A stretch of 64,000 bases of DNA from Pseudoduganella sp. (GCA_021323265.1 JAJTCO010000002.1:97470-161469), one strand, 5' to 3'. Counted from the stretch's first letter, positions 45,957-55,927 are shown. Made by a program: numbers and translations. Notes: generated by a model from the letters alone, not told the origin.

Positions 45957-47561
45957 CTAGCTGCGCCCCAGGCGCGGCACGCGGCGGCCCTGCTCCGCCG
46001 CATCACTATCGAGCCGGAACACGCCCACCGCCTGCAGCAGGGCCGCCGACTGTTGCTGCATGCTGGCGGCGGCGGCCGCGGCTTGTTCGACCAGTGCGGC
46101 ATTCTGCTGCGTCACCGCGTCCATCTGCGAGATCGCTTCGTTCACCTGCGCGATACCCGAGCTTTGCTCCGAGCTGGCGGTACTGATCTCGTTGATGATC
46201 TGGCGCACGCGGTGCACGCTGTCCACCACCTCCTGCATGGTGCTGCCGGCCTGCGCCACCAGCGTGTTGCCCACGCCGACCGTTTCCACCGAGGCGCCGA
46301 TCAGGTCCTTGATCTCCTTGGCCGCCGCCGCGCTGCGCTGGGCCAGGTTGCGCACCTCGGAAGCCACGACCGCAAAGCCGCGCCCCTGTTCGCCGGCGCG
46401 CGCGGCTTCCACTGCCGCATTCAATGCCAGGATGTTGGTCTGGAAGGCGATGCCGTCGATGACGCTGATGATGTCGACGATCTTGCGCGAGGAGTTGTCG
46501 ATCGAGGCCATGGTTTCCACCACCTGCGACACGACAGCGCCGCCTTTCTGCGCCACTTCGGAGGCACTGGCCGCCAGTTCGTTGGCGGTACGCGCGCTGT
46601 CGGCATTCTGGCGCACGGTGGCGGTCAGTTCTTCCATCGACGCCGCGGTTTCCTCCAGCGAGCTGGCCTGGTTCTCGGTGCGCGCCGACAGGTCGCTGTT
46701 GCCTGCCGCGATTTCGCTGGACGCGGTGGCAATGGTATCGGTAGCCGTGCGCACCGAGCTGACGATGCGCGCCAGGTCGTCGCGCATGGCTTTGAGCGCG
46801 TTGACCATGCTGCTGTCGTCGTCGCGCTTGACGCTGATCGGCACGGTCAGGTCGCCGCCGGCGATGCTGCGCGCAATGGAGGAAGCGTAATCGGGTTCGC
46901 CGCCCAGCTGGCGCAGCATGCCGCGTGCGATGTACACGCCGACGCCCAGCAGCAGCGCCGCCAGCAGCAGGGCGCCCAGCGCGAAGGTGACTGCGCGGCC
47001 GCGCACGGTGGCGTCGACCGTGTCGACGTAGACGCCCGAACCCAGGATCCAGCCCCACGGTTCGAAGCCTTTAACGTAGGACACCTTCTTCACCGGCTTG
47101 TCGCTGCCTGGCTTGGGCCACATGTATTCGACCGGACCGGCGCCCGACTTTTTCACCGTGTCGACGAACTCGACGAAGAGGTGTTTGCCGGTCGGGTCCT
47201 TGTTGGCGCTCAGGTCCTTGTTGTCGAGCTCGGGCTTGATCGGATGCATGATCATCTTCGGCTGCATGTCATTGATCCAGAAGTATTCGTTGTTGCTATA
47301 TCGCAACAGCTTGATCGCATCCATGGCCTTCTTCTGGGCCTCGGCCCGCGGCAAGGCACCGCTTGCTTCCTGCTTTTGGTAATAGTCGAGAACTCCGTAG
47401 GCGGTCTCGACCGCCTGGCGCACATTGCTCGTGCGTTCTTCCAGGATCAGCGTACGTTCAGAGACGAGGAAGATGGCTGTTAGAAGGATGATACCGAGAA
47501 TCGCGCCGGCATTCAGCACTGCCAGCTTTTTTGCGATGCTCATCGACTGCATGAAATTCAT
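45957..47561 (-). CDS. Methyl-accepting chemotaxis protein with single-Cache sensor
   Basis: 534 residues. Membrane helices at about 13-33 and 193-213 bracket a periplasmic sCache_2-type sensor (YSNNEYFWINDMQPKMIMHPIKPELDNKDLS, FEPWGWILGSGVYVD). A HAMP domain follows (214-267), then a long signalling coiled coil. The tip is DGIAFQTNILALNAAVEAARAGEQGRGFAVVASEVRNLAQRS, as required for CheA/CheW binding. There is no C-terminal CheR/CheB pentapeptide. sCache_2 domains often sense small organic acids. Start ATG 47561 has GGAG at proper spacing. Confidence 0.95.
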   Translation of the reverse strand: MNFMQSMSIAKKLAVLNAGAILGIILLTAIFLVSERTLILEERTSNVRQAVETAYGVLDYYQKQEASGALPRAEAQKKAMDAIKLLRYSNNEYFWINDMQPKMIMHPIKPELDNKDLSANKDPTGKHLFVEFVDTVKKSGAGPVEYMWPKPGSDKPVKKVSYVKGFEPWGWILGSGVYVDTVDATVRGRAVTFALGALLLAALLLGVGVYIARGMLRQLGGEPDYASSIARSIAGGDLTVPISVKRDDDSSMVNALKAMRDDLARIVSSVRTATDTIATASSEIAAGNSDLSARTENQASSLEETAASMEELTATVRQNADSARTANELAASASEVAQKGGAVVSQVVETMASIDNSSRKIVDIISVIDGIAFQTNILALNAAVEAARAGEQGRGFAVVASEVRNLAQRSAAAAKEIKDLIGASVETVGVGNTLVAQAGSTMQEVVDSVHRVRQIINEISTASSEQSSGIAQVNEAISQMDAVTQQNAALVEQAAAAAASMQQQSAALLQAVGVFRLDSDAAEQGRRVPRLGRS

Positions 47562-47617
47562 GATTGTCTCCAGCTGGAAAGATCTCTTTTATGAATCCAG
47601 CATGGCACGCCTCGCAG

Positions 47618-47646
47618 AAAAAGAAAAGGCCCTCATGACAAGGGCC
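47618..47646 (-). terminator. Intrinsic terminator of the M28 peptidase gene
   Basis: On the minus strand GGCCCT (47646-47641) pairs with AGGGCC (47633-47628) over a 7-base loop, followed by TTTTCTTTTT. It starts eight bases after the M28 stop codon and separates it from the chemotaxis gene. Confidence 0.8.
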
Positions 47647-47653
47647 CGGGGAA

Positions 47654-49306
47654 TCACTGCGAACGCTTCTTGGCGCTCTGATCACGAATCGTTCGGAACT
47701 CCGAATCGCTCGACCAGTTCGGCCAGTCGTGCGATTCGGCCAGGTCGCGGCCCAGGCCGTACAGCACCTGCAGGTCGCGTGCCATGCCGGTGAACGGCCA
47801 CTTGGCGTCCCACTCGTCCGACGGCTGGTGGTAGCTGTTGGTCGTGTACGCCTTGCCTTGCGCCTGGCCGGCTGCCAGGCCGCCGTCTTCCCAATCTTCG
47901 CCGGAGCCGATGGAGAAGGCCGGCACGCCGCGCTTGGCCAGCGGGAAGTGGTCGGAGCGGAAGAAGTAGCCCGCCTCGGTGTGCGGGTCAGGCGTGAAGC
48001 TGACGTTGACCTGCTTGAACTTGGCGATCAGCATGTCCAGCAGGTCCAGCTTGGCGCTCCCGGAAATGGTGAAGTTGCGCGCCGGGCCGTAAGGGCTCAG
48101 GGCGTCCATGTTGATCATGCCGACGGTGGTGGCCAGCGGGTAAAGCGGATTGGCCGCGTAGTACTCCGAACCGAGCAAGCCCTTTTCTTCGGCCGTGACG
48201 GCCAGGAAGACCACGCTGCGCTTCGGTGCCGGCGCCTTGCCGTAGGCGCGCGCCAGTTCCAGCATGGCGGCGATGCCGGTGCCGTTGTCGATGGCGCCGT
48301 TGTAGATCTTGTCGCCCTTGGCGTCCGGCAGGCCCACGCCCAGGTGGTCCCAGTGGCCGCTGTAGATCACGGTTTCCTGCGGTGCCACGGAACCTTCGCG
48401 CAGTGCCACCACGTTCTTCGATTTGATGACCTGGGTGTCGACCGCGTAGTGCGCGGACAGGCTCACGCCTTTCAGTTCCATCGGCTTGAAGTCGCGCGTC
48501 TGCGCCTGCTTCTTGGCCGCTTCGAAATCAAGGCCGGCACGCTTGAACAGGTCGGCGGCGACATCGCGCTGGATCCACGCTTCCATCGCCGCATGCGACT
48601 TTTTCGGGTCCTTGCGCACGATGTCGTACATGACGTTGGTGTTCGAGTTCTTCACCGTTGGCCAGCCGTAGGACGCGGGCGCGGTTTCGTGCACGATGAT
48701 GGTGCCGATGGCGCCCTGGCGTGCCATCTCCTCGTACTTGTAGGTCCAGCGGCCGTAGTAGGTCATGGCCTTGCCGCCGAATTCGCCTTGCCCGGTTTCG
48801 AAGTCCGGATCGTTGATCAGCACGACGGCCAGCTTGCCCTTCAGGTCCACGCCCTTGAAGTCGTTCCATTTGCGCTCAGGCGCGGTCACGCCATAGCCGA
48901 CGAAGACCAGTGGCGCCTTGTCGAAGTCGACGCGCTTGGCGCCGTTCATTGCCGCGCGCACCGCCATCTGTTCGCCCTGGGCGAACGGGATGGCGTCCTT
49001 GCCGTGGTGGGCATGCAGCACCACCGGGCCCTTGATTTCGAAACGGCCCAGCGGCACTTCCTGGAACCAGCTGCGCTTGCCCTTGACCAGGTCGCCGCCC
49101 GGCTTCAGGCCGGCCGCCGCGAACTGCTTGGCGATGAAATCGACGGTCTTCTCTTCGCCGGCGGTATTGGGGCCGCGGCCTTCGAATTCGTCGGAAGCGA
49201 GGACCTTCACGTCCTGCGACAGGCGCTGCGGATCGATCTTCGGCACGTCCTGCGCGTGGGCCGCGGTGGCGGCCAGCAGCACAGTGGCCAGCATGGCGTT
49301 TTTCAC
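47654..49306 (-). CDS. Secreted M28 zinc aminopeptidase
   Basis: 550 residues from GTG 49306, which has a perfect AGGAGG (49317-49312) five bases away and gives the signal peptide VKNAMLATVLLAATAAHAQ. A protease-associated-like insert spans about 125-260 (VFVGYGVTAPERKWNDFKGVDLKGKLAVVLINDPDF). The M28 core has YSGHWDHLG (first zinc His), GAIDNGTGIAAMLELARAY (bridging Asp), VTAEEKGLLGSEYYA (catalytic Glu and ligand) and DALSPYG. A dinuclear zinc aminopeptidase is expected. It is divergent from the M13 peptidase gene. Confidence 0.93.
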   Translation of the reverse strand: MKNAMLATVLLAATAAHAQDVPKIDPQRLSQDVKVLASDEFEGRGPNTAGEEKTVDFIAKQFAAAGLKPGGDLVKGKRSWFQEVPLGRFEIKGPVVLHAHHGKDAIPFAQGEQMAVRAAMNGAKRVDFDKAPLVFVGYGVTAPERKWNDFKGVDLKGKLAVVLINDPDFETGQGEFGGKAMTYYGRWTYKYEEMARQGAIGTIIVHETAPASYGWPTVKNSNTNVMYDIVRKDPKKSHAAMEAWIQRDVAADLFKRAGLDFEAAKKQAQTRDFKPMELKGVSLSAHYAVDTQVIKSKNVVALREGSVAPQETVIYSGHWDHLGVGLPDAKGDKIYNGAIDNGTGIAAMLELARAYGKAPAPKRSVVFLAVTAEEKGLLGSEYYAANPLYPLATTVGMINMDALSPYGPARNFTISGSAKLDLLDMLIAKFKQVNVSFTPDPHTEAGYFFRSDHFPLAKRGVPAFSIGSGEDWEDGGLAAGQAQGKAYTTNSYHQPSDEWDAKWPFTGMARDLQVLYGLGRDLAESHDWPNWSSDSEFRTIRDQSAKKRSQ

Positions 49307-49478
49307 AAAAACCTCCTGGATGGGATGAATAAAACCCGGCAAGTATCGGCCCTGCCGCGCCGCAGGTCAATTACCGCGCGGCTGTGTAACACAGTGTTGC
49401 TGGAAGGCCCTGCACGGCCCGCTGGCGGCCCGGCTGCGGCATACTTTCGGGTGTACTTGTTCCGACCGGAGACCACCC

Positions 49479-51503
49479 ATGAAACGCACCATCCTTGCCA
49501 GCCTGATTTTTGGCCTCGCCTGTTCCCACGCCTTTGCCGCCGACCTGGTATCGGGCATCGATACGGCCGGCATCGACCAGCAGGTCCGTGCGCAGGACGA
49601 TTTCTTCCGCCATTCCCAGGGCAAGTGGCTGAGCGGGGTGGCGATTCCCGCCGACCGTTCGAGCTGGGGCGCGTTCAACGTGGCGCAGGAAAACGTGGAA
49701 GGCCAGGTGAATGCCATCATCGAAAAGGCAGGCCAGGACAAGGCGCGCAAGCCCGGTTCCGACGCGCAGAAGATCGGCGACTATTACGCCAGCTTCATGG
49801 ACGAGAAACAGCGCAATGCGCTGGGCTTGAAGCCGCTGAAGGCGGAGCAGGCGCGCATTGCCGCCCTGTCCAGCAAGAAGGGCATCGGCGCGCTGGTGGC
49901 GCACCTGAACCGCATCGACGCCGGCGGTCCGCTCGACATGGGCGTGCGCCAGGACGCCAAGGATTCGACGCGCTATGTGGTGGGCATCCGCCAGTCCGGC
50001 CTGGGCTTGCCCAACCGCGACTACTTCCTGTCCGATAAGGATGCGCGCCTGAGCGACATCCGCGACAAGTACCAGCAGCACGTGGCCAGGATGCTGGCCT
50101 TGGCCGGCCATGGCAATGCCGCCGAGGCAGCGGCGCAGATCGTGGCGCTGGAGACCGGGTTCGCCCGCGCACACTGGTCGGCCGTGGACAACCGCGACCC
50201 GAACAAGACCTACAACAAGCTCTCGCTGGCCGAGCTGAAGGCGCTGATGCCGGGCTTCGACTGGGATGCCTACCTGAAGGGCGTGGGCGTGGCCGGCAAG
50301 ATCGATTCCGTGGTGGTGGGCCAGCCTAGCTACCTGGCGGCACTGGACAAGCTGATCGAAGACACGCCGCTGCCCGTGTGGAAAGCCTATTTCGAGTTCC
50401 ACATGCTGAGCTCCTTCGCGCCCTATCTGTCGCAAGCGTTCGTGGACGAGAGCTTCGCCTTCCGCGGCGCGGTGCTGACCGGCGCCAAGGAACAGCGCTC
50501 GCTGCAAAAGCGCGGCATCGCCGAAGTAAACCGCGCCCTGGGCGAGATGGTGGGCAAGGCCTACGTGGCGGAATACTTCCCGGCCGAGCGCAAGCAGCAG
50601 GTGGCCGAGATGGCGAAGAATTTCATCGCCGCCTTCCGCGAAGGCATCGAAACGCTCGAGTGGATGAGCCCCGAGACCAAGCAGCAGGCGCAGGTCAAGC
50701 TGTCCAAGATCAACGTCAAGGTCGGCTACCCCGACAAGTGGCGCGACTACACGGCGCTGAAGGTCACGCGCAACGACCTGGTGGGCAACGTGCTGCGTTC
50801 GCGCGAATTCAACCACAACTTCAACACCGGCAAGCTGGGCAAGCCGGTCGATCGCCTGGCATGGAGCATGACGCCGCAAACCGTCAACGCCTATTACAGC
50901 CCGACGCTGAACGAAGTGGTGTTCCCGGCGGCGCGCCTGCAGTACCCGCTGTACGACGCCAAGGCCGAGCCGGCGGTGAACTACGGCGCGGTCGGCATTT
51001 CCATCGGCCACGAGATCAGCCACGCCTTCGACGACAAGGGTTCGCAGTACGACGGCGACGGCAACCTGCGCAACTGGTGGACCAAGGAAGACGGCGAGCA
51101 GTTCGCCGCGCGCGGCAAGATGCTGGTGGCCCAGTACAACGGCTACAGCCCGTTGCCGGGCTACCACGTGAACGGCGAACTGACGCTGGGCGAGAACATT
51201 GCCGACAACGCGGGACTGATCATGGCCACGCGCGCCTACAAGATCTACATGAAAGGCCAGCCCGGTCCGGTGATCGACGGCTTCACCGCCGAGCAGCGCA
51301 TCTTCATGGGCATGGCGCAGGCACGGCGCGGCAAGGGACGCGACGCCTTCCTGGTGCAGCAGGTGAAGTCCGACCCGCACTCGCCCTCCGAATTCCGCGT
51401 GAACGGCAGCGTGAAGAACCATCCGGGTTTCTACGACGCCTTTGGCGTGAAGGAAGGCGACAAGATGTACCTGCCGCCGGAGCAGCGCGTCATCTTCTGG
51501 TAA
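49479..51503 (+). CDS. M13 (neprilysin-like) metallopeptidase
   Basis: 674 residues with a signal peptide (MKRTILASLIFGLACSHAFAA). Zinc site HEISH (H511, in SIGHEISHAFDDKGSQYDGDGN), downstream GENIADNAGL (third ligand Glu), and the C-terminal segment FRVNGSVKNHPGFYDAFGVKEGDKMYLPPEQRVIFW, all standard for M13. The N-terminal FFRHSQGKWLSGVAIPADRSSWGAF is also typical. It cleaves peptides on the amino side of hydrophobic residues in the periplasm. Together with the M28, M16 and DUF885 genes it makes this segment rich in exported peptidases. Confidence 0.95.
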   Translation: MKRTILASLIFGLACSHAFAADLVSGIDTAGIDQQVRAQDDFFRHSQGKWLSGVAIPADRSSWGAFNVAQENVEGQVNAIIEKAGQDKARKPGSDAQKIGDYYASFMDEKQRNALGLKPLKAEQARIAALSSKKGIGALVAHLNRIDAGGPLDMGVRQDAKDSTRYVVGIRQSGLGLPNRDYFLSDKDARLSDIRDKYQQHVARMLALAGHGNAAEAAAQIVALETGFARAHWSAVDNRDPNKTYNKLSLAELKALMPGFDWDAYLKGVGVAGKIDSVVVGQPSYLAALDKLIEDTPLPVWKAYFEFHMLSSFAPYLSQAFVDESFAFRGAVLTGAKEQRSLQKRGIAEVNRALGEMVGKAYVAEYFPAERKQQVAEMAKNFIAAFREGIETLEWMSPETKQQAQVKLSKINVKVGYPDKWRDYTALKVTRNDLVGNVLRSREFNHNFNTGKLGKPVDRLAWSMTPQTVNAYYSPTLNEVVFPAARLQYPLYDAKAEPAVNYGAVGISIGHEISHAFDDKGSQYDGDGNLRNWWTKEDGEQFAARGKMLVAQYNGYSPLPGYHVNGELTLGENIADNAGLIMATRAYKIYMKGQPGPVIDGFTAEQRIFMGMAQARRGKGRDAFLVQQVKSDPHSPSEFRVNGSVKNHPGFYDAFGVKEGDKMYLPPEQRVIFW

Positions 51504-51572
51504 CGGCCGGGGTCAGGGAACGGGGCGCGCCCGCCCCGCGCATGCGGCCATAATGCGGTCATGGAGGGCACC

Positions 51573-53360
51573 ATGACCACTGTCAGCGACTTCATGCTCA
51601 AGCGTTTGGCCGCCTGGGGTGTGCGCCGCATCTACGGCTACCCCGGCGACGGCATCAACGGCATCATTGGCGCCTTCGGGCGCGGCCAGTCCGGCATCGA
51701 GTTCTTCCAGGTACGCCACGAAGAGTTGTCCGCCTTCATGGCGTGCGCGCACGCCAAGTTCAGCGGCGAAGTCGGCGTCTGCCTGGCCACGTCGGGGCCG
51801 GGCGCCATCCACCTGCTCAACGGACTGTACGACGCCAAGCTCGACCACCAGCCGGTGCTGGCCATCGTCGGCCAGCAGAACCGCATGGCGCTGGGCGGCG
51901 ACTACCAGCAGGAAGTCGACCTGTTGTCCCTGTTCAAGGACGTGGCCGGCGATTTCGTCCACATGGCCACCCATCCGGCGCAAATGCGCCACCTGGTCGA
52001 CCGCGCCATGCGCATTGCGCGCGAACGGCGCACCGTCACGTGCATCATCATCCCGAACGACGTGCAGGAAGCGAAGGCGGTGGAAACGCCGCCGCATGAG
52101 CATGGCACCATCCACACCGGCATCGGCTTCACCGGACACGCGGTGACGCCGCCGGAAAGCGAACTGCAGCGCGCGGCCGCCGTCCTCAACGCGGGTCGCA
52201 AGGTGGCCATCCTGGCTGGCGCCGGCGCCTTGCAAGCGGGCGACGAACTGCTCGCCGTCGCCGAGCGCCTGGGCGCCGGCATCGCCAAGGCCCTGTTGGG
52301 CAAAGCGTGCGTGGCCGACGGCCTGCCCTACGTCACGGGCAGTATCGGCTTGCTGGGGACCAAGCCCAGCTGGGACCTGATGCAGGAATGCGACACCCTG
52401 CTCATGGTCGGCACAGCCTTCCCGTATTCCGAATTCCTGCCCAAGGAAGGCCAGGCGCGCGCCGTGCAGATCGATATCGACGGACGCATGCTGAACCTGC
52501 GCTATCCCGTCGAGGTTGGCCTGGTCGGCGACAGCGCCGCCACGCTGGGTGCGCTCTTGCCGCTGCTGGAAGCGAAAGCCGACGACAGCTGGCGCCGCCA
52601 TATCGAAGAGCAAGTGGCGCGCTGGTGGCGCGTGCTGGAGGCGCGCGCCATGAACGACGCCGATCCCATCAACCCGCAGCGCGTGTTCTGGGAACTGTCG
52701 CCGCGCCTGCCCGACCAGTGCATCATCACCTGCGATTCCGGCACCAGCGCCGGCTGGTATGCGCGCGACCTGCAATTGCGGCGCGGCATGCAGGCATCGC
52801 TGTCGGGTGGGCTGGCCACCATGGGCTCGGCCGTACCGTATGCCGTGGCCGCCAAGTACGCCTGCCCCGGCCGTCACGTGATTGCGCTCGCCGGCGATGG
52901 CGCCATGCAGATGAATGGCATCAACGCCCTGATCACCGTGGCCAAGGTGTGGCGCGAATGGGACCATGCGGGGCTGACGGTGATGGTGCTCAACAACCGC
53001 GACCTGAACATGGTCAGCTGGGAGCAACGCGTCACGGCTGGCGACCCGCGCTATGTGCCGTCGCAAGCCTTGCCCGACTTCCCGTTTGCGCGCTACGCCG
53101 AATTGCTGGGGCTGCGCGGCATCCGGGTCGACCGCCCGGACGAGGTCGGTGCCGCCTGGGATGCGGCGCTCGCCTCCGACGTCCCGACCGTGGTGGAAAT
53201 GGTGACCGACCCCAACGTCGCGCCACTGCCGCCGCACGTGTCGGCCAAGCAGGCGTTGGCCTACGCGCGCGCGTTGCTGAAGGGCGACCCCGATGCGATG
53301 GGCATCGTCACCTCCACCATCAAGGAAACCTGGGACAGCCTGTTCCCACCCAGCCGCTGA
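51573..53360 (+). CDS. ThDP-dependent enzyme of the pyruvate oxidase (PoxB) group
   Basis: 595 residues from ATG 51573, which has GGAGGG at good spacing (ATG 51561 lies on the Shine-Dalgarno itself). The ThDP enzyme layout is complete: catalytic Glu50 in VRHEELSAFMA, central FAD/nucleotide-binding-like domain (about 190-340), and ThDP-binding GDGAM...NN (around residue 441, ALAGDGAMQMNG with VLNNRDLNMV). LATSGPGAIHLLNGLYDAK and PFARYAELLG are as in PoxB-type oxidases. It may oxidise pyruvate to acetate and CO2, but acetolactate-synthase-like or other 2-oxoacid activity cannot be excluded. No partner genes nearby. Confidence 0.88.
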   Translation: MTTVSDFMLKRLAAWGVRRIYGYPGDGINGIIGAFGRGQSGIEFFQVRHEELSAFMACAHAKFSGEVGVCLATSGPGAIHLLNGLYDAKLDHQPVLAIVGQQNRMALGGDYQQEVDLLSLFKDVAGDFVHMATHPAQMRHLVDRAMRIARERRTVTCIIIPNDVQEAKAVETPPHEHGTIHTGIGFTGHAVTPPESELQRAAAVLNAGRKVAILAGAGALQAGDELLAVAERLGAGIAKALLGKACVADGLPYVTGSIGLLGTKPSWDLMQECDTLLMVGTAFPYSEFLPKEGQARAVQIDIDGRMLNLRYPVEVGLVGDSAATLGALLPLLEAKADDSWRRHIEEQVARWWRVLEARAMNDADPINPQRVFWELSPRLPDQCIITCDSGTSAGWYARDLQLRRGMQASLSGGLATMGSAVPYAVAAKYACPGRHVIALAGDGAMQMNGINALITVAKVWREWDHAGLTVMVLNNRDLNMVSWEQRVTAGDPRYVPSQALPDFPFARYAELLGLRGIRVDRPDEVGAAWDAALASDVPTVVEMVTDPNVAPLPPHVSAKQALAYARALLKGDPDAMGIVTSTIKETWDSLFPPSR

Positions 53361-53438
53361 TGGTATGGCTGGCAATGGTGCGACCCGCAGCGGGGGGCGT
53401 TGCTAAGATGCCGATAGGGTCGCATAGAAGGAGCAACC

Positions 53439-53744
53439 ATGGACCAATTCCTGCTCGTATATCGCGGCGCGCCCGATGGCGCGTCCCATAGCCACCAGCA
53501 CGATCCCGAACGCTGGGACAGCTGGTTCGACTCGCTCGGCGCCCGCGTGCTCGACCGTGGCAGCCTGAGCCACGCCAGCGTCGACATCGACACCCGCCTT
53601 GCCGGCCCCAAATCGTCGGCCAGCGCGCTGGCCGGCTACTCCGTGCTCGCAGCCACCGACTTCAACGAAGCCGTGAAGCTGGCCGAACAGTGCCCCATCT
53701 TCGACGAGCACGGCTCGCTCGAGATAGCGCGGCTCAGCCACTAA
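53439..53744 (+). CDS. YciI-like small protein
   Basis: 101 residues. The ferredoxin-like alpha/beta pattern of the YCII family is visible (MDQFLLVYRG, PERWDSWFDSLGARVLDRGSL, YSVLAATDFNEAVKLAEQCPIF, GSLEIARL). The His and Asp positions of YciI are less clear. Cytosolic, function unknown. The AGGAGC Shine-Dalgarno is good. It ends 13 bases from the convergent gene. Confidence 0.82.
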   Translation: MDQFLLVYRGAPDGASHSHQHDPERWDSWFDSLGARVLDRGSLSHASVDIDTRLAGPKSSASALAGYSVLAATDFNEAVKLAEQCPIFDEHGSLEIARLSH

Positions 53745-53756
53745 ACGACGCCGCCT

Positions 53757-54503
53757 TTACTCGGCGGCGCGCAGCTCGATCAGCGTGTCGTCGGCGTATT
53801 GCTTGTCGCGTAGCGGCGGCGTGTAGCCTCTGCCATTTTCGTCGATCTTGAGCGGGATGCGCTGGTCGCCGGCGAGCAGCGTCGCGCTGGCCAATTTGTA
53901 CGGTGTCGGCGTCGGCATCTGCAGCCATTCGTGATTGCACCACTCGGTCGTCAGCAACAGGGAATTGATGAACAAGGTGTAGAACACGCCAATTTCCTTC
54001 TTTCCGATATCGACCAGCACACGGCACTCCAGGCGCAGGTCGCCCAGGCGCCGCATGCCGGCCGGAACGTTCGGGCTGCGCACGTCCGGATGCACGCGGA
54101 AATTGCGTTTGGGCTTGTTCAAGTCCATGTCGGCGTTCTCGTCTTCCGCCGTCGCATCGCGCGGCACGGAAAAGTCCAGGTTGGGGCCGAGCGCCAGCGG
54201 AATGGATTTGCTGTCGGCGCGAATGGTCAGGGTCAGCCCCTCGGTGTCGAGGGATGCCACATCCGAGCGCGGCCGCAGCCAGAAGCGCACTTCCGGCGCA
54301 TTCGGCGCCAATGCCCGGTTGGACTCGAAGGCGTCGAGTCCGGCGAGCATGGCGCGATAGTTTTTCAGGTCGCCATTGCGGATGCCCTTGACCTCGACAG
54401 AAGGTTCGCTGGCGCTTGCCGCCCAGCTCTGGCCAAGGGGCGCAAGGATTGCCAGTGCGGCGAGAGCAGGGATAAACGTATTGCGGATCACTGCAAACCT
54501 CAT
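53757..54503 (-). CDS. Secreted protein of unknown function, paralogue of the gene at 23041
   Basis: 248 residues with a signal peptide (about 1-30, ending SWAAS). Its N-terminal and central parts match the product of 23041-24015, most clearly in VRSPNVPAGMRRLGDLRLEC and in YRAMLAGLDAFESNRALAP. The C-terminus is shorter, with FINSLLLTTEWCNHEWLQMP, and ends in an acidic RAAE. No family is recognised. Two Cys (in LRLEC and EWCNHE) may form a disulfide. Confidence 0.75.
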   Translation of the reverse strand: MRFAVIRNTFIPALAALAILAPLGQSWAASASEPSVEVKGIRNGDLKNYRAMLAGLDAFESNRALAPNAPEVRFWLRPRSDVASLDTEGLTLTIRADSKSIPLALGPNLDFSVPRDATAEDENADMDLNKPKRNFRVHPDVRSPNVPAGMRRLGDLRLECRVLVDIGKKEIGVFYTLFINSLLLTTEWCNHEWLQMPTPTPYKLASATLLAGDQRIPLKIDENGRGYTPPLRDKQYADDTLIELRAAE

Positions 54504-54567
54504 ATTGTTTTGGTGTTGTAGTGAACTATAACAGTATGTTGTCCCTGCGGCAAGTCGGTACCGGCTG

Positions 54568-55863
54568 TTAGAGGTAGCGCGAGAGGAGGGCGCGCTCGAG
54601 GCCGGCCGGGAAGGGGATGCGCACGATGTGGCCGCTCCCCGGAGCGACCTGGATGTCCTGGCCGTCGTCCGCCTGCATGCGTTCGAGCGTGATGTCGCGG
54701 TTGCCGCTCGGGTGCATGACTTCGATGCGGTCGCCCACGGCGAAGTGGTTCTTCACGTCGACGCGCGCCCAGCCATCAACGATGCCGAGCACGTCGCCGA
54801 CGTATTGGCTGCGGTCCGTTTCCGAGGCGCCGCGCATGTAGTTCTGGTGCGCCTGGGTGTGGTGGCGTTGGTAGAAACCGTCGGTGTAGCCGCGGTTGGC
54901 CAGGCCTTGCAGTTGGCCAAGCAGGCTTTCGTCGAACGGGCGTCCGGCGACGGCGTCGTCAATCGCTTTGCGGTAGACCTGGGCGGTGCGGGCGGCGTAG
55001 TAGGCCGACTTGGTGCGGCCTTCGACCTTGAGCGAGGTGACGCCGATCCTGACCAGGCGCTCGACGTGTTCGACGGCGCGCAAGTCCTTGGAATTCATGA
55101 TGTAGGTGCCGTGCTCGTCTTCGAAGATCGGCATCAGCTGGCCGGGCCGGCCGGCTTCTTCCAGCAGGTAAGTCTGGTTGGCCAGCGGGTGGCGCGGCTG
55201 CTGGTGTAGCACGGAAATGTCGCCGCTGGCGTCTTCGCAGCCTTGGCCGACCTTGTAGTCCCAGCGGCAGGCGTTGGTGCAGGTGCCCTGGTTGGCGTCG
55301 CGGTGGTTGAAGTAGCCGGACAGCAGGCAGCGGCCGGAGTAGGCCATGCACAGGGCGCCGTGCACGAACACTTCCAGTTCCATGTCGGGGCAGCGTTGGC
55401 GGATTTCCTCGATTTCGTCGAGCGACAGTTCGCGCGACAGGATCACGCGGGTCAGGCCCATGCGTTGCCAGAACTTGACGTCCGCCCAGTTGACGGCGTT
55501 GGCCTGGACCGAGAGGTGGATCGGCATGTCGGGCCATGCTTCGCGCACCATCATGATCAGGCCGGGGTCGGCCATGATCAGCGCGTCGGGTTGCATGGCG
55601 ATCACGGGCGCCATGTCGCGCAGGTAGGTCTTGAGCTTGGCGTTGTGGGCGAAGATGTTGCTGGCGACGAAGAACTGCTTGCCGCGCGCGTGGGCGCCGT
55701 CGATGCCTTCCTGCAGCGCCTGCAGGGTGGAGAAGTCGTTGTTGCGCACGCGCAGGCTGTAGCGCGGCTGTCCGGCGTACACGGCATCGGCGCTGTAGTC
55801 GAAGGCGGCGTTCATCTTCGCCAGCGAGCCGGCGGGCAGGAGCAGTTCTGGTGCGGTGAGCAT
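54568..55863 (-). CDS. trhP: U32-family tRNA hydroxylation protein TrhP (YegQ)
   Basis: 431 residues from ATG 55863 (MLTAPELLLPAGSLAKMNAAFDYSADAVYAGQPRYSLR). The U32 signature is ELEVFVHGALCMAYSGRCLLSGYFNHRDANQGTCTNACRWDY, with four conserved Cys, about residues 160-205. The C-terminal beta-barrel tail and the length match YegQ. In Escherichia coli YegQ (TrhP) makes 5-hydroxyuridine at tRNA position 34 together with TrhO-independent prephenate chemistry; the Cys set is thought to hold an Fe-S cluster. It acts in the cytoplasm as a tRNA-modification factor. Confidence 0.9.
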   Translation of the reverse strand: MLTAPELLLPAGSLAKMNAAFDYSADAVYAGQPRYSLRVRNNDFSTLQALQEGIDGAHARGKQFFVASNIFAHNAKLKTYLRDMAPVIAMQPDALIMADPGLIMMVREAWPDMPIHLSVQANAVNWADVKFWQRMGLTRVILSRELSLDEIEEIRQRCPDMELEVFVHGALCMAYSGRCLLSGYFNHRDANQGTCTNACRWDYKVGQGCEDASGDISVLHQQPRHPLANQTYLLEEAGRPGQLMPIFEDEHGTYIMNSKDLRAVEHVERLVRIGVTSLKVEGRTKSAYYAARTAQVYRKAIDDAVAGRPFDESLLGQLQGLANRGYTDGFYQRHHTQAHQNYMRGASETDRSQYVGDVLGIVDGWARVDVKNHFAVGDRIEVMHPSGNRDITLERMQADDGQDIQVAPGSGHIVRIPFPAGLERALLSRYL

Positions 55864-55927
55864 GATAAAAACCGCACAGCTTAGCCAGCCGTTTGCTGCG
55901 CGGCCATGATCTGGATCAAGTTTTTGT

